From NCBI RefSeq assembly GCF_900013425.1, contig NZ_FBXK01000005.1, forward strand, positions 2,808,501-2,872,500: 64,000 nt of DNA. The letters are read 5' to 3'. A program made the position numbers and the translations under genes. Source of the stretch: Sphingobium sp. Z007 (GTDB taxonomy: Bacteria > Pseudomonadota > Alphaproteobacteria > Sphingomonadales > Sphingomonadaceae). A model generated the notes under the pieces. That model had not been told where the DNA came from and searched no databases. It worked only from the letters and a program-made list of their open reading frames with translations. Below, in pieces: positions 17,354 through 26,516 of this stretch (positions are counted from its first letter, which is position 1; each line of letters opens with the position of its first letter).

Positions 17354-18132
17354 GCAGCAACCTCCTGTCGGGGCAGGCGCGCGATCAGTTCGCGCGCCAG
17401 ACGCATATAGGCTTCGGACCCCGAACAGCGGAAGTCGTAGATGAGAGCGGGTACGCCATGGCTGGGCGCTTCGGACAGGCGGACATTGCGCGGGATGACG
17501 GTCGAGAAGACGAGATCGCCCAGGCACGCGCGCACATCGTCGGCGACCTGATCGGTCAGGCGATTGCGGCGATCATACATGGTCAGCGCCACGCCCATGA
17601 TCGACAGGCCGGGGTTGAAACGGCCACGGATACGCTCGACCGTCTGGAGCAGTTGCGAGAGACCTTCCAATGCAAAAAATTCGCATTGGAGCGGCACCAG
17701 CAGATATTGTGCGCCCACCATCGCATTGATTGTGAGCAAGCCCAGCGAAGGCGGGCAGTCGATCAGGCAGATGTCCCAACGCCCCGGCTGGGCTTCGGCC
17801 AGCACGCGCTCCAGCCTGTGAGTGCGCTGCTCATAATCGATCAGTTCGATTTCGCAGCCCGATAAGTCTTGCGTTGCAGGAACCAGGTCGAGCTTGGGAA
17901 CCCGCGTGGCGATGACCGTGTCGTCCAAAGCGCAATTGCCGACCAGCAGGTCGTAGCTGGATTGCGCGCGGTCGGCATGACCGACGCCAAGACCGGTAGA
18001 GGCATTGCCCTGCGGATCGAGATCGACCAACAACACGCGCAAGCCCGTGGCTGCCAGACCAGTCGCAAGATTGATCGCGGTGGTGGTCTTACCCACGCCG
18101 CCCTTCTGATTGGCGATGGCGATACGGATCAT
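17350..18132 (-). CDS. parA: Chromosome partitioning ATPase ParA
   Basis: The 260-residue product has the deviant Walker A KGGVGKTT at its N-terminus (ANQKGGVGKTTTAINLATGL), the Walker A' DLDPQGNAST, and Walker B DICLIDCPPSLGLLT. These define chromosomal ParA/Soj ATPases, which bind DNA non-specifically when ATP-bound and move ParB-parS complexes. It lies 2 bases after rsmG and overlaps parB by 4, the classic rsmG-parA-parB operon. Confidence 0.97.
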   Translation of the reverse strand: MIRIAIANQKGGVGKTTTAINLATGLAATGLRVLLVDLDPQGNASTGLGVGHADRAQSSYDLLVGNCALDDTVIATRVPKLDLVPATQDLSGCEIELIDYEQRTHRLERVLAEAQPGRWDICLIDCPPSLGLLTINAMVGAQYLLVPLQCEFFALEGLSQLLQTVERIRGRFNPGLSIMGVALTMYDRRNRLTDQVADDVRACLGDLVFSTVIPRNVRLSEAPSHGVPALIYDFRCSGSEAYMRLARELIARLPRQEVAA

Positions 18133-18134
18133 CC

Positions 18135-18770
18135 TCAGCCTTTCCTTTTGGCGGGCTTTACGGCGTGGGCCACGATGATGGCGCTGTCGTCATCCGTTAT
18201 GCTGGGTTCCACGTGAAACACACCTTGCCATGCCGGACGCGCCGCCTCCAGTTCATTTTGCGCATTTCGTCCTTTGGGCAGCACCCAAAGGCTGTTTTTG
18301 TCGGAAAGATGCAGTGCTGATTCGAATAGCTTGGGCAAAGGCGCGTAGGCGCGGGCGCTGATGACGGCGGCTCGCGCGGGCGGGACCATTTCGACACGAC
18401 CGCCAAAGACGCGGGCATGGGTCAGGCCCAGTTCGGCAATCACGCTTTCCAGAAAATCGATCCGCTTGCGCCGGGATTCGACCATTATCAACGGGCGGTC
18501 GGATAGGCAGGCGAGCACGATACCGGGAAGGCCAGCGCCCGATCCAAGATCGATCCAGTGCCCCTCGGCCGCGTGTTCGGTGTGACGGAGCAGCTGCGCG
18601 GAATCGACGATATGCCGCACCCAAATATGGGGACGAGTCGATTGTGCGATCAAATTCTGCTCGTCCATGGCGGACAGGAGGATGGCGACATAGCGTTCGA
18701 GCCTGCCCCATGTTTCACGTGAAACATCGCAATGCGCTGTCAGCCAAGCGCGGGCTTCCTCTTCGGTCAC
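18135..18770 (-). CDS. rsmG: 16S rRNA (guanine527-N7)-methyltransferase RsmG
   Basis: The 211-residue product (formerly GidB) contains the SAM-binding motif [17 protein letters not shown]. It methylates G527 of 16S rRNA, a site linked to streptomycin response. The gene overlaps mnmG by 4 bases (ATGA) and ends 2 bases before parA. Two parS-like palindromes lie inside it: one encodes DVSRET near the N-terminus, the other FHVEP near the C-terminus. Confidence 0.96.
   Translation of the reverse strand: MTEEEARAWLTAHCDVSRETWGRLERYVAILLSAMDEQNLIAQSTRPHIWVRHIVDSAQLLRHTEHAAEGHWIDLGSGAGLPGIVLACLSDRPLIMVESRRKRIDFLESVIAELGLTHARVFGGRVEMVPPARAAVISARAYAPLPKLFESALHLSDKNSLWVLPKGRNAQNELEAARPAWQGVFHVEPSITDDDSAIIVAHAVKPAKRKG
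18205..18220. promoter_or_regulatory. parS-like ParB binding site in rsmG
   Basis: GGTTCCACGTGAAACA has two mismatches to the parS consensus. It is in the 3' part of rsmG, about 70 bases upstream of the parA start, so ParB bound here could also affect parAB expression. That effect is inferred. Confidence 0.6.
18711..18726. promoter_or_regulatory. parS site (exact consensus) in rsmG
   Basis: TGTTTCACGTGAAACA is an exact 16-base match to the bacterial parS consensus. It lies in the 5' part of rsmG and encodes VSRET in the protein. This is the strongest ParB loading site visible in the window. Confidence 0.9.
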
Positions 18771-20617
18771 GCAGCCACCCGGCGGACATGGATCAGGATC
18801 GCCGCCAGCGCCGCCGGGGTAATGCCGCGGATGCGACCGGCGGCCGCCAGCGTGTCGGGACGGGCGGCGTCGAGGCGCTCGATCATCTCGGTCGATAACC
18901 CGCCGATGGTGCGGAAATTAAAATCGACAGGGATGATGACACGCTCATTGCGGCGCAGTTCGGCGATCTCGCTATCCTGTCGTTGCAGATAGGGGGCGTA
19001 ATGGGCGTCCTCCAATATTTCGTCGCGCAGGTCGGCGGGGGCAGCGCGCAGCGTCGGCGCGAGCGCGCACAGCAACGCCCGATCGACTTCGGGGAAGCGC
19101 GCCCATTCGAACAAGCTGCGTCGTGCACCATCCTGCCGGACCATCGCGCCCGCACGCGCCATCTCACTGGCGGTCCTGGGCTGGGCGAGTTCCGCCTCGA
19201 TCGCGGCGCGCCGCGTCTGGCGCTCGGCCAATCGGGCTGCGCGATCGCGACCAATCACGCCATGGGCGAGACCGATCGGACCCAACCGCGTCTCCGCATT
19301 GTCGGCACGCAACCGCAGCCGATATTCGGCGCGGGCCGTGAGCATCCGATAGGGCTCGGTGACACCCTGCAAAACGAGGTCGTCGATCATCACGCCGATA
19401 TAACTGCTGGCACGGTCCAGGATCATCGGTGCTTCGCCGCGCGCACGGGCGGCGGCATTGGTACCGGCGACCAGCCCTTGCGCGGCTGCTTCTTCATAGC
19501 CTGTCGTGCCGTTGATCTGACCGGCGCAGAACAGGCCGGTCAGTTGGCGCACTTCCAGCGTGGAATCGAGCGCGCGCGGATCGACATGGTCATATTCGAC
19601 TGCATAGCCCGGAACGGCGATGATGGCCTGCTCCAGCCCGGGCATCGATCTCACCATGGCGATCTGCACGTCGGTCGGCAGCGAGGTGCTGATGCCATTG
19701 GGATAGACGAGCGGATCGTCCAGCCCTTCCGGTTCCAGGAAAATCTGATGCCCGTCCCGATCGCCGAAGCGCACGACCTTGTCCTCGATAGACGGGCAAT
19801 AACGCGGTCCCCGCCCCTCGATCGCCCCGCTGAACAAGGGCGACCGGTCCATGCCATCGCGGATGATCGCATGGGTGGCGTCGTTGGTGCGGGTGATGGC
19901 GCAGGCAAGTTGCGGCAGCACGCGGCGCGACGAGAGAGGCGACATGGTCCACGCCTCCCCGTCCGACGGCTGCGTTTCCAGACGCGCCCAATCGATGGTG
20001 CGGCCATCGAGGCGAGGCGGCGTGCCCGTCTTGAGCCGAGCGATCGGCAGGCCGAGGTCGCGCAACTGAATACCCAAAGCGCTAGCGGCCCGTTCGCCGA
20101 TCCGCCCGCCGGTCTCGCGCTCATCCCCGCGGAAGAGCTTGCCGCCAAGGAATGTGCCGGTGGCCAGCACCACCGTCGGCGCAGCGATGGTCCGGCCGTC
20201 GGCCAATGCGATGCCTGCGATCGCGTCTCCGTCGATCAGCAAGGCGTCGGCTTCGCCCTCAACAATCTCCAGCCCCAACTGCGCGTCGAGCATCTGGTGG
20301 ATGGCGGCACGATACCGTTTACGATCTGCCTGCACGCGCGGCCCCTGCACGGCGGCACCCTTGCTGCTATTGAGCATCCGATAATGGATGGCGGCGGCGT
20401 CGGCGGCGCGCGCGATCAGCCCATCGAGCGCATCGACTTCGCGCACCAAATGACCCTTGCCCAACCCGCCGATCGCCGGATTGCAGGACATGGCACCAAC
20501 GGTATCGCGGGCGAAGGTGAGCAGCGCCACCGACGCGCCCTTGCGCGCTGCGGCAGCGGCTGCCTCACAGCCGGCATGGCCGCCCCCGACCACGATCACA
20601 TCATAACGTCTTTGCAT
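18767..20617 (-). CDS. mnmG: tRNA uridine-5-carboxymethylaminomethyl synthase subunit MnmG
   Basis: FAD-binding protein of 616 residues with the dinucleotide motif [10 protein letters not shown] at the N-terminus, the family motif [24 protein letters not shown] and the C-terminal helical region with [14 protein letters not shown]. With MnmE it modifies uridine 34 of tRNAs reading NNA/NNG codons. The length is normal for the family. It overlaps rsmG by 4 bases and is separated from mnmE by 59 bases that contain a parS-like palindrome. Confidence 0.97.
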   Translation of the reverse strand: MQRRYDVIVVGGGHAGCEAAAAAARKGASVALLTFARDTVGAMSCNPAIGGLGKGHLVREVDALDGLIARAADAAAIHYRMLNSSKGAAVQGPRVQADRKRYRAAIHQMLDAQLGLEIVEGEADALLIDGDAIAGIALADGRTIAAPTVVLATGTFLGGKLFRGDERETGGRIGERAASALGIQLRDLGLPIARLKTGTPPRLDGRTIDWARLETQPSDGEAWTMSPLSSRRVLPQLACAITRTNDATHAIIRDGMDRSPLFSGAIEGRGPRYCPSIEDKVVRFGDRDGHQIFLEPEGLDDPLVYPNGISTSLPTDVQIAMVRSMPGLEQAIIAVPGYAVEYDHVDPRALDSTLEVRQLTGLFCAGQINGTTGYEEAAAQGLVAGTNAAARARGEAPMILDRASSYIGVMIDDLVLQGVTEPYRMLTARAEYRLRLRADNAETRLGPIGLAHGVIGRDRAARLAERQTRRAAIEAELAQPRTASEMARAGAMVRQDGARRSLFEWARFPEVDRALLCALAPTLRAAPADLRDEILEDAHYAPYLQRQDSEIAELRRNERVIIPVDFNFRTIGGLSTEMIERLDAARPDTLAAAGRIRGITPAALAAILIHVRRVAA

Positions 20618-20656
20618 GGCCGCCCCTTATCAGAATGAAGGGGGGTGGGTCAAAAG

Positions 20657-20672
20657 CGTTCCACGTGGAACA
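20657..20672. promoter_or_regulatory. parS-like ParB binding site between mnmE and mnmG
   Basis: CGTTCCACGTGGAACA keeps the CACGTG core and is symmetric (GTTCCACGTGGAAC), with three mismatches to the consensus. It is the only parS-like site here in an intergenic gap. Confidence 0.6.
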
Positions 20673-20676
20673 TGCA

Positions 20677-21969
20677 TCATTTGCCGATGCAGAAACCCGC
20701 AAAGAGACGGTCCAGCATATCTTCGGTTCCCGCCTGCCCGGTCAGCGCATCGATGGTGCGGCGGGCTTGTCGCAAATCTTCAGCGATGACGAGCAAATCA
20801 TCGGTCGCACCAGCCGTTGCGAGATGCGCGTATAACTGTCCAACTTGCTGTCTCTGGCGCGCGTGCAGGGCATAGTCGCCCTCCCCCGGCAGAAGTGCCG
20901 CAGCGCGTTCCTGAAGCGTGGCGATCAGCCTGTCCATGCCTTCGCCGGTGCAGGCGGACAGGCGCAGGCCGGGACGATCAGGACCGCTACGGTCGGACTG
21001 CGCGGCAATCAACAGGGCATCGGCGTGGGGCAGTTCAGCCGCGTCGCCCAGCCACAGGATGATGTCGGCCGCGTCCAGCGCGGCGCGGGCGCGGTCCATG
21101 CCGATCGCCTCGATCACATCGTCCGTTTCGCCGCGCAGGCCGGCGGTGTCGGTGAAGAGGAAGGCGGTGCCGCCGATCGCGGCCGGCACTTCGATACGGT
21201 CGCGGGTGGTGCCCGCGATTTCGGATACGATCGCCGCGTCGCGCCCGACCAATGCATTGAGCAGCGTCGACTTGCCGGCATTGGGTGGCCCGGCCAGCAC
21301 GACGCGGATGCCATCGCGCAGCCGCTCGGCCGATGGCGCAGCCAGGACGGCGGCGACGTCTTGCGCCAATGCGGCGATCCCCGCGCCGATCCGCGTTTCG
21401 ATCGCGGCGTCGGGCACATCATCCTCGTCCGAGAAGTCGAGCGCCGCCTCAGCCATGGCGGACAGGTCGAGCAAGCCAAGCCGCCAGCCGTCGATGCGGC
21501 GCGAAAAATGCCCTTCCGCCATCAGCAAGGCGGCGCGGCGCTGGCCCTGGGTTTCGGCGGCGAGCAGGTCGGACAGGCCCTCTATCGCGTTCAGGTCCAT
21601 GCGGCCATGAGCGAAAGCGCGGCGAGTGAACTCCCCCGCCTCGGCTCGCCGTAATCCGGGCATGGCCGCCAGCGCCTCCTCCACCGCCGCCACCACGGCG
21701 CGACCGCCATGGCAATGGAGTTCGGCCATATCCTCGCCCGTGACGGTCGACGGACCGGGCAACCACAGCACCAGCGCACGATCAAGCGGCGCATCGTCGC
21801 GCGGGTCTTTCAGCAACGCCAGGCTCGCGCTGCGCGGTGAAGGCAAGCGACGGGCCAAGGTCGCAAGCGCCGCCCCCGCCTGCCCTCCGCTTATCCGTAT
21901 GACCGCAATCCCTGCCGGCGGCGCACCGCTGGACAGGGCGAATATCGTGTCGCCATCGGGACCGGTCAC
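20677..21969 (-). CDS. mnmE: tRNA modification GTPase MnmE
   Basis: The 430-residue product has the N-terminal folate-binding domain (DTIFALSSGAPPAGIAVIRISG), a helical domain, and an inserted G domain with GPPNAGKST, DTAGL and switch motif TTRDRIE. It ends in the conserved FCIGK, whose Cys is part of the catalytic site. It forms the tRNA U34 modification complex with MnmG. It follows the DUF6489 gene by 4 bases, so both are probably one transcript that continues to mnmG. Confidence 0.97.
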   Translation of the reverse strand: MTGPDGDTIFALSSGAPPAGIAVIRISGGQAGAALATLARRLPSPRSASLALLKDPRDDAPLDRALVLWLPGPSTVTGEDMAELHCHGGRAVVAAVEEALAAMPGLRRAEAGEFTRRAFAHGRMDLNAIEGLSDLLAAETQGQRRAALLMAEGHFSRRIDGWRLGLLDLSAMAEAALDFSDEDDVPDAAIETRIGAGIAALAQDVAAVLAAPSAERLRDGIRVVLAGPPNAGKSTLLNALVGRDAAIVSEIAGTTRDRIEVPAAIGGTAFLFTDTAGLRGETDDVIEAIGMDRARAALDAADIILWLGDAAELPHADALLIAAQSDRSGPDRPGLRLSACTGEGMDRLIATLQERAAALLPGEGDYALHARQRQQVGQLYAHLATAGATDDLLVIAEDLRQARRTIDALTGQAGTEDMLDRLFAGFCIGK

Positions 21970-21973
21970 AGGC

Positions 21974-22222
21974 TTATTTCTTTTCGCCGCCGGACATGCC
22001 CGCCAGGCCCATATTCATCATCTGCTGAAACAGACGCATACCTGCATCGCCCATCGGCGAGAAGCTCTTGAACAGTGTTTCCATCTGCTCGACATTGGCG
22101 ACGCCGTCGAAGCCGTCCAGCATCGTCTTGATATATTTGTCATGGATGGGGGTGACATCGGGCAGGCCCAGGAAGGAGCGCGCTTCGGCCGGTGTGCAGT
22201 CCACGTCGACGGTAACCTTCAT
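21974..22222 (-). CDS. DUF6489-like small protein
   Basis: An 82-residue protein starting MKVTVDVDCTPAEARSFLGL and rich in Met toward the end (MRLFQQMMNMGLAGM). It resembles the sphingomonad family DUF6489, found just upstream of mnmE; the family assignment is from memory of the sequence style. No function is known. The Met- and Phe-rich C-terminal helix, with residues GGEKK at the end, looks amphipathic. First gene of the mnmE-mnmG-rsmG-parA-parB direction. Confidence 0.75.
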   Translation of the reverse strand: MKVTVDVDCTPAEARSFLGLPDVTPIHDKYIKTMLDGFDGVANVEQMETLFKSFSPMGDAGMRLFQQMMNMGLAGMSGGEKK

Positions 22223-22372
22223 GTCGCTGCCCTTTCCTTCGGCCTGGCATTATTGCGGACCGTCATGCCGCAACTGGCCGCATCAAAGCAAATTTTTAAC
22301 GCGCCTTGCGGTTGCGCGCTGATCCGGATCGGCCAATATGCGCGGCATATTTCATGACAAAAGGATAGCGAC

Positions 22373-23074
22373 ATGGGCGATTTCATTCCGATCAAGACAC
22401 TGGAAGGCGATGCGCAGTTCGACACCTATGTGTCGAAGCCCGAAGAGGATGCCACCGCGGCGATCATCGTCATCCAGGAAATTTTCGGGGTGAATGAAGG
22501 TATCCGCGCGAAATGCGATAGCTGGGCCAAGGCCGGTTACCTTGCCTACGCGCCCGATCTGTTCTGGCGGATCGAACCGCATATCGAACTGGACGCCGAT
22601 GTGCCGGAACAGATGGACACGGCGCTGGGGTTGATACCCAAGTTCAACCAGGATCAGGGCATCCGCGATATCGAAGCGACGATCAAGGCGGCGCGCGCGG
22701 CGTTGGGCCACGATAGCAAAGTCGGCTTGGTCGGCTATTGCCTGGGCGGGCGTCTGGCTTTTATGAGCGCCTGCCGCACCGATGGCGATGCATTCGTGGG
22801 CTATTATGGCGTCGGCATCGACGGCCTGCTGGGCGAACAGCAGGCGATCGGCAAGCCCGTGCTGCTGCATGTGCCGACCGCCGATCACTTCGTCCTGCCC
22901 GACGCGCAGAAAGCGATGCATGAGGGTCTAGCCGACAACCGCCATGTGACGCTGTATGATTATGAAGGGCTGGACCATGGTTTCGCCGCCGAGATGGGCC
23001 AACGTCGCGACGAAGCCGGCGCCGAACTCGCGGACGGCCGCACCGCCGATTTCTTCGCCGAGCATCTCGCCTGA
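22373..23074 (+). CDS. Dienelactone hydrolase family protein
   Basis: Alpha/beta hydrolase of 233 residues with the Cys-type nucleophile elbow GYCLGG (Cys123), Asp171 in PTADHF and His202 in EGLDHGF, a complete dienelactone-hydrolase triad; Glu36 (QEIFG) matches the residue that gates the nucleophile. Real substrate may be a carboxymethylenebutenolide or another small ester; no aromatic degradation genes surround it. AAAAGGA lies before the ATG. It overlaps the following oxidoreductase by one base (TGATG), so the two are an operon. Confidence 0.92.
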   Translation: MGDFIPIKTLEGDAQFDTYVSKPEEDATAAIIVIQEIFGVNEGIRAKCDSWAKAGYLAYAPDLFWRIEPHIELDADVPEQMDTALGLIPKFNQDQGIRDIEATIKAARAALGHDSKVGLVGYCLGGRLAFMSACRTDGDAFVGYYGVGIDGLLGEQQAIGKPVLLHVPTADHFVLPDAQKAMHEGLADNRHVTLYDYEGLDHGFAAEMGQRRDEAGAELADGRTADFFAEHLA

Positions 23075-24042
23075 TGGGCGGCGCATGGCGCATGGTCGCC
23101 CGCAGCCATGGCGGGCCGGAGGTGATCGCGCGCGAGGATTTCGATCCCGGTGCGCCAGGTGAAGGCGAAATACTAATCGCGCAGGATGCCGTCGGCCTCA
23201 ATTTCATCGACACCTATTATCGCACCGGCCTCTATCCCGCGCCCCTGCCCACCCCCTTGGGGTCGGAGGGCGCAGGCCGGGTGGCGGCGGTCGGGCCGGG
23301 GGTTACCGGCTTTGCAGTCGGCGATGTCGTAGGCTGCGCCAGCGGGCTGGCGTCTTACGCCACCCACCGGATCGTTGCGGCGGATAAGGTCGTGCGGATT
23401 CCCGATGGCGTATCGACACAGGATGCGGCGGCGATGATGCTCAAGGGCATGACCGCCTGTTATCTGGCCGAAGATACGATCGCGCTGCACGCCGGTCAGG
23501 TCGCGTTGGTCCATGCGGCGGCGGGCGGGGTCGGCTCTGTCCTCGTCCCGTGGCTGCGCGATAAGGGCGTCATTGTTATCGCCCATTGCGGGTCGGCGCA
23601 GAAGGCGGCAAGCGTTGACGCAGACCACAGCTTGCACGGTCCATTCGATGAGCTGGCCGTGCGGGTGCGCGACTTGACGGATGGCAAGGGCGTGGACGTG
23701 GTCTATGATGGCGTGGGTGAGGACAGCTGGGCCGCCTCACTCGCCAGCCTCAAACGGCGCGGGCTGATGGTCAGCTATGGCAACGCGTCGGGCGCGGTCC
23801 CGCCGGTCAGCCTGCTGGACCTCAGCCGGGGTGGTTCGCTTTACGTCACCCGCCCAACCTTGTTCGACTATATCGCGACGGCGGAGGCTTTGGCGCATAC
23901 CGCCGATCGCCTGTTCGACCGGATGCGGCGCGGCGTGGTCAAGGCGGTGATCGGTCAGCGTTTCGCGCTGAGTGATGCGGCGGAGGCGCACCGCGCGCTG
24001 GAAGCGCGGCAGACGACCGGGGCGACCGTGCTGATCCCCTAA
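23074..24042 (+). CDS. NADPH:quinone oxidoreductase (zeta-crystallin type)
   Basis: Medium-chain dehydrogenase/reductase of 322 residues. The quinone oxidoreductase signature NFIDTYYRTGLYPAP-like region is near residue 45, and the nucleotide-binding motif HAAAGGVGSV lies near 150. Zinc ligands are absent, as expected for this group. It likely reduces quinones or enones with NADPH in the cytosol. Translationally coupled to the hydrolase before it; a strong terminator follows at 24096. Confidence 0.93.
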   Translation: MGGAWRMVARSHGGPEVIAREDFDPGAPGEGEILIAQDAVGLNFIDTYYRTGLYPAPLPTPLGSEGAGRVAAVGPGVTGFAVGDVVGCASGLASYATHRIVAADKVVRIPDGVSTQDAAAMMLKGMTACYLAEDTIALHAGQVALVHAAAGGVGSVLVPWLRDKGVIVIAHCGSAQKAASVDADHSLHGPFDELAVRVRDLTDGKGVDVVYDGVGEDSWAASLASLKRRGLMVSYGNASGAVPPVSLLDLSRGGSLYVTRPTLFDYIATAEALAHTADRLFDRMRRGVVKAVIGQRFALSDAAEAHRALEARQTTGATVLIP

Positions 24043-24056
24043 ATCACAAGAACAAA

Positions 24057-24077
24057 CCGTTCGCTCGAAACGAACGG
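24057..24077. repeat. Single short palindromic repeat (CCGTTCG-CGAACGG)
   Basis: CCGTTCGCTCGAAACGAACGG is an imperfect palindrome that matches one arm of the longer repeats at 3105 and 9191. It sits just before the terminator and looks like a lone or decayed copy. Confidence 0.6.
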
Positions 24078-24095
24078 CTATTGTGTAGAAACAAC

Positions 24096-24136
24096 AAAAA
24101 GGGGGCGGAACCTGTCAGGTTCCGCCCCCTTTTTTG
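24096..24136. terminator. Bidirectional Rho-independent terminator
   Basis: An A-run, GGGGGCGGAACC, the loop TGTCA, GGTTCCGCCCCC and a T-run form a perfect 12-base-pair GC-rich stem. It is placed between the convergent quinone oxidoreductase and TerC-type genes and can end both transcripts. Confidence 0.95.
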
Positions 24137-24149
24137 CGCGTCAGGCCGG

Positions 24150-24872
24150 TCAGCCGAACAGCGTCAATATCCCGACCTGATGGTCGACGAACCCTTCATA
24201 AATCATCTTGACCGCAACATAGACGATGACGGCGAGACCGATATAGGCGATCCAGCGGAACCGCTCGATATATTTGGCGATGATGTTCGCGGCGATGCCC
24301 ATCAGCGCGACCGACAGGATCAGCCCGATGATGAGGATACCGGGATGGTCCTTCGCGGCGCCCGCGACGGCCAGTACATTGTCCAGGCTCATGCTGACGT
24401 CGGCGACGGCTACGGCCCAGGCGGCAGCGGCGAAGCTTTTGGCCGGGCGCAATCCCGACACATCGTCGTCGCTGGTGTCGCCCGGCGTGTCGCCACCCCG
24501 CTTGGGGTGCAATTCGCGCCACATCTTGAAGCTGACCCACAGCAGCAGCAGGCCACCGGCCAGGATCAAGCCGACGATCTGCATCAACTGGCTGACCACC
24601 AGCGCAAAGGCGATGCGCAGCACCAGCGCGGCGATGATGCCGATCAGAATCACCTTCTTGCGCTGGGCTGCCGGAAGCCCCGCCGCCAGCGCGCCGACGA
24701 CGATGGCGTTGTCACCCGCCAGAAGAATGTCGATCATCAGCACCTGACCAAAGGCGGCCAGCGCACTAGGCGAAGTTATATTGCTGAAATCATTGACGAT
24801 GTGCTGCCAGATATCGGCAGGAGAGCCGAGGCCCTGGGCCGCGGAGGCGGCGGTGGCGAGGAGGTCGATCAT
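24150..24872 (-). CDS. TerC/YjbE family integral membrane protein
   Basis: The 240-residue product has about seven membrane helices. TerC-family acidic motifs lie in membrane segments: DILLAGDNAIVVG near residue 50 and DVSMSLDNVLAVAG near 160. Members are implicated in metal export, notably manganese, and in tellurite resistance. A charged loop (KRGGDTPGDTSDDD) separates the halves. I looked for a yybP-ykoY riboswitch upstream and did not see one. It is downstream of rho on the same strand with a gap of 120 bases that holds a hairpin. Confidence 0.9.
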   Translation of the reverse strand: MIDLLATAASAAQGLGSPADIWQHIVNDFSNITSPSALAAFGQVLMIDILLAGDNAIVVGALAAGLPAAQRKKVILIGIIAALVLRIAFALVVSQLMQIVGLILAGGLLLLWVSFKMWRELHPKRGGDTPGDTSDDDVSGLRPAKSFAAAAWAVAVADVSMSLDNVLAVAGAAKDHPGILIIGLILSVALMGIAANIIAKYIERFRWIAYIGLAVIVYVAVKMIYEGFVDHQVGILTLFG

Positions 24873-24910
24873 GGCGGCCTGCTAACGTCCCTGTCTGTAG
24901 GAAAGGAGAA

Positions 24911-24936
24911 AGCCGGACCATATACATGGCCCGGCT
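24911..24936 (-). terminator. Probable terminator after rho
   Basis: On the minus strand AGCCGGGCC and GGTCCGGCT pair (one G-T wobble or mismatch) around an 8-base loop, followed by TTTCTCCTTT. It lies 57 bases past the rho stop and before the TerC-type gene. The T-tract is interrupted, so strength is uncertain. Confidence 0.5.
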
Positions 24937-24992
24937 CTCGCGGCAAAATTTATGATGGATCTGCGCGCGACCGGAAGGATCGCGAGCGTCCC

Positions 24993-26249
24993 TTACTGGT
25001 TCATCGAATCGAAGAAGTCTTCGTTGGTCTTGCTGTCCTTCATCTTGTCCAGCAGGAACTCCATCGCGTCGATCGTGCCCATCTGCATCAGGATGCGGCG
25101 CAACACCCACATCTTGCTGAGCTTGGCCTTGTCGACCAGCAGCTCTTCCTTGCGGGTGCCGGACTTGCCGACGTCCAGCGCTGGGAAGATGCGCTTGTCC
25201 GCGACCTTGCGGTCCAGCACGATTTCGGAATTGCCGGTGCCCTTGAACTCTTCGAAAATCACTTCGTCCATCCGGCTGCCGGTGTCGATCAGCGCGGTGG
25301 CGATGATGGAGAGCGAACCGCCCTCCTCGATATTACGCGCCGCGCCGAAGAAGCGCTTGGGCCGCTGGAGCGCATTGGCATCGACACCGCCGGTCAGCAC
25401 CTTGCCCGAAGAGGGGACCACGGTGTTGTAGGCGCGACCCAGACGGGTGATCGAGTCGAGCAGGATGACGACATCCTTCTTATGCTCGACCAGCCGCTTG
25501 GCTTTTTCGATCACCATTTCGGCGACCTGGACGTGGCGGGTAGCGGGTTCGTCGAAGGTGGAGGAGACGACCTCTCCCTTCACGCTGCGCTGCATGTCGG
25601 TGACTTCTTCCGGGCGCTCGTCGATCAGCAGGACGATCAGGAAGACTTCGGGATGATTGTCGGTGATCGCCTTGGCGATGTTCTGCAGCATCACGGTCTT
25701 GCCGACGCGCGGCGGGGCTACGATCAGCGTGCGCTGGCCCTTGCCTTGGGGCGATATGATGTCGATGACGCGGGCCGACTTGTCCTTCTGTGTCGGATCA
25801 TAGGGGTCGAGCGTCAGCTTCGATTCGGGGTAAAGCGGCGTCAGATTGTCGAAATTCACGCGATGGCGGACCACATCGGGATCGTCGAAATTGACGGTAT
25901 TGAGCTTCACCAGCGCGAAATAGCGCTCGCCATCCTTGGGCGCGCGGATTTCGCCGTCCACCGTGTCGCCGGTGCGCAGGCCGAAACGGCGTACCTGATT
26001 GGGCGAGACATAGATGTCGTCGGGACCGGCCAGGAAGTTCGCTTCCGGGCTACGCAGAAAGCCGAAGCCGTCGGGCAGCACTTCGATCGTGCCCTCGCCC
26101 ATGATCTGTTCGCCATTCTCCGCCTCGGCCTTCAGGATCGCGAACATCAAATCCTGCTTGCGCAGCGTCGATGCGCTTTCGACGCCCAACTCTTCGGCCA
26201 TGGTGACCAAATCTGCGGGCGCTGTTTTCTTGAGGTCCTTGAGATGCAT
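24993..26249 (-). CDS. rho: Transcription termination factor Rho
   Basis: Hexameric RNA helicase of 418 residues: Rho N-terminal helical domain ([15 protein letters not shown]), cold-shock-like RNA-binding fold ([22 protein letters not shown]), Walker A APPRVGKT, Walker B-type [15 protein letters not shown] and the secondary RNA site loop [20 protein letters not shown]. The length equals E. coli Rho. The gene has a leader of about 100 bases from a candidate promoter at 26364-26392; rho leaders are often autoregulated, but I see no specific attenuator. Confidence 0.98.
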   Translation of the reverse strand: MHLKDLKKTAPADLVTMAEELGVESASTLRKQDLMFAILKAEAENGEQIMGEGTIEVLPDGFGFLRSPEANFLAGPDDIYVSPNQVRRFGLRTGDTVDGEIRAPKDGERYFALVKLNTVNFDDPDVVRHRVNFDNLTPLYPESKLTLDPYDPTQKDKSARVIDIISPQGKGQRTLIVAPPRVGKTVMLQNIAKAITDNHPEVFLIVLLIDERPEEVTDMQRSVKGEVVSSTFDEPATRHVQVAEMVIEKAKRLVEHKKDVVILLDSITRLGRAYNTVVPSSGKVLTGGVDANALQRPKRFFGAARNIEEGGSLSIIATALIDTGSRMDEVIFEEFKGTGNSEIVLDRKVADKRIFPALDVGKSGTRKEELLVDKAKLSKMWVLRRILMQMGTIDAMEFLLDKMKDSKTNEDFFDSMNQ

Positions 26250-26363
26250 TGCGAGTCGGTCCGATGGCGAGAGGGTGAAGTAGGGCAGAAAAGGGAAGGA
26301 TTTCAGAACCGGGCAGGACGCCGGTCGAGTCCCGTGCCGGACGGTCGGGAGCTATCATCTGGC

Positions 26364-26392
26364 GTGTAGCGATCCGCCCATGGTCAAGTCAA
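26364..26392 (-). promoter_or_regulatory. Candidate rho promoter
   Basis: On the minus strand TTGACT (26392-26387) and CTACAC (26369-26364) are 17 bases apart. The -10 resembles the GCTANA form of alphaproteobacterial housekeeping promoters. It would give a leader of roughly 105 bases before rho. Based on sequence alone. Confidence 0.45.
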
Positions 26393-26516
26393 GGCATGAG
26401 AGCAGACCGCAGTGGTGGAAAATCGCCTTTTCGCCGCAATCCGCGCCGGGCGGTGGCGCTGGTGCGACAATGGCCTGCCATGATATAAGCGCGGCATAAA
26501 ATGGAAGGATGAGGAT

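Noticed and set aside
15383..17410. A 675-codon frame antisense to pepN and parB
   Set aside because: Arg/Gln/Asp-rich shadow with no domain; both minus-strand genes are well supported.
18983..20638. A 551-codon frame antisense to mnmG
   Set aside because: Shadow of mnmG codon usage with no family motif.
24873..24992. yybP-ykoY manganese riboswitch before the TerC-type gene
   Set aside because: The gap holds only a terminator-like hairpin and no recognisable conserved loop.
24081..26369. A 762-codon plus-strand frame over the TerC and rho genes
   Set aside because: It is antisense to rho and the TerC-type gene, has no recognisable motif, and begins inside a terminator.
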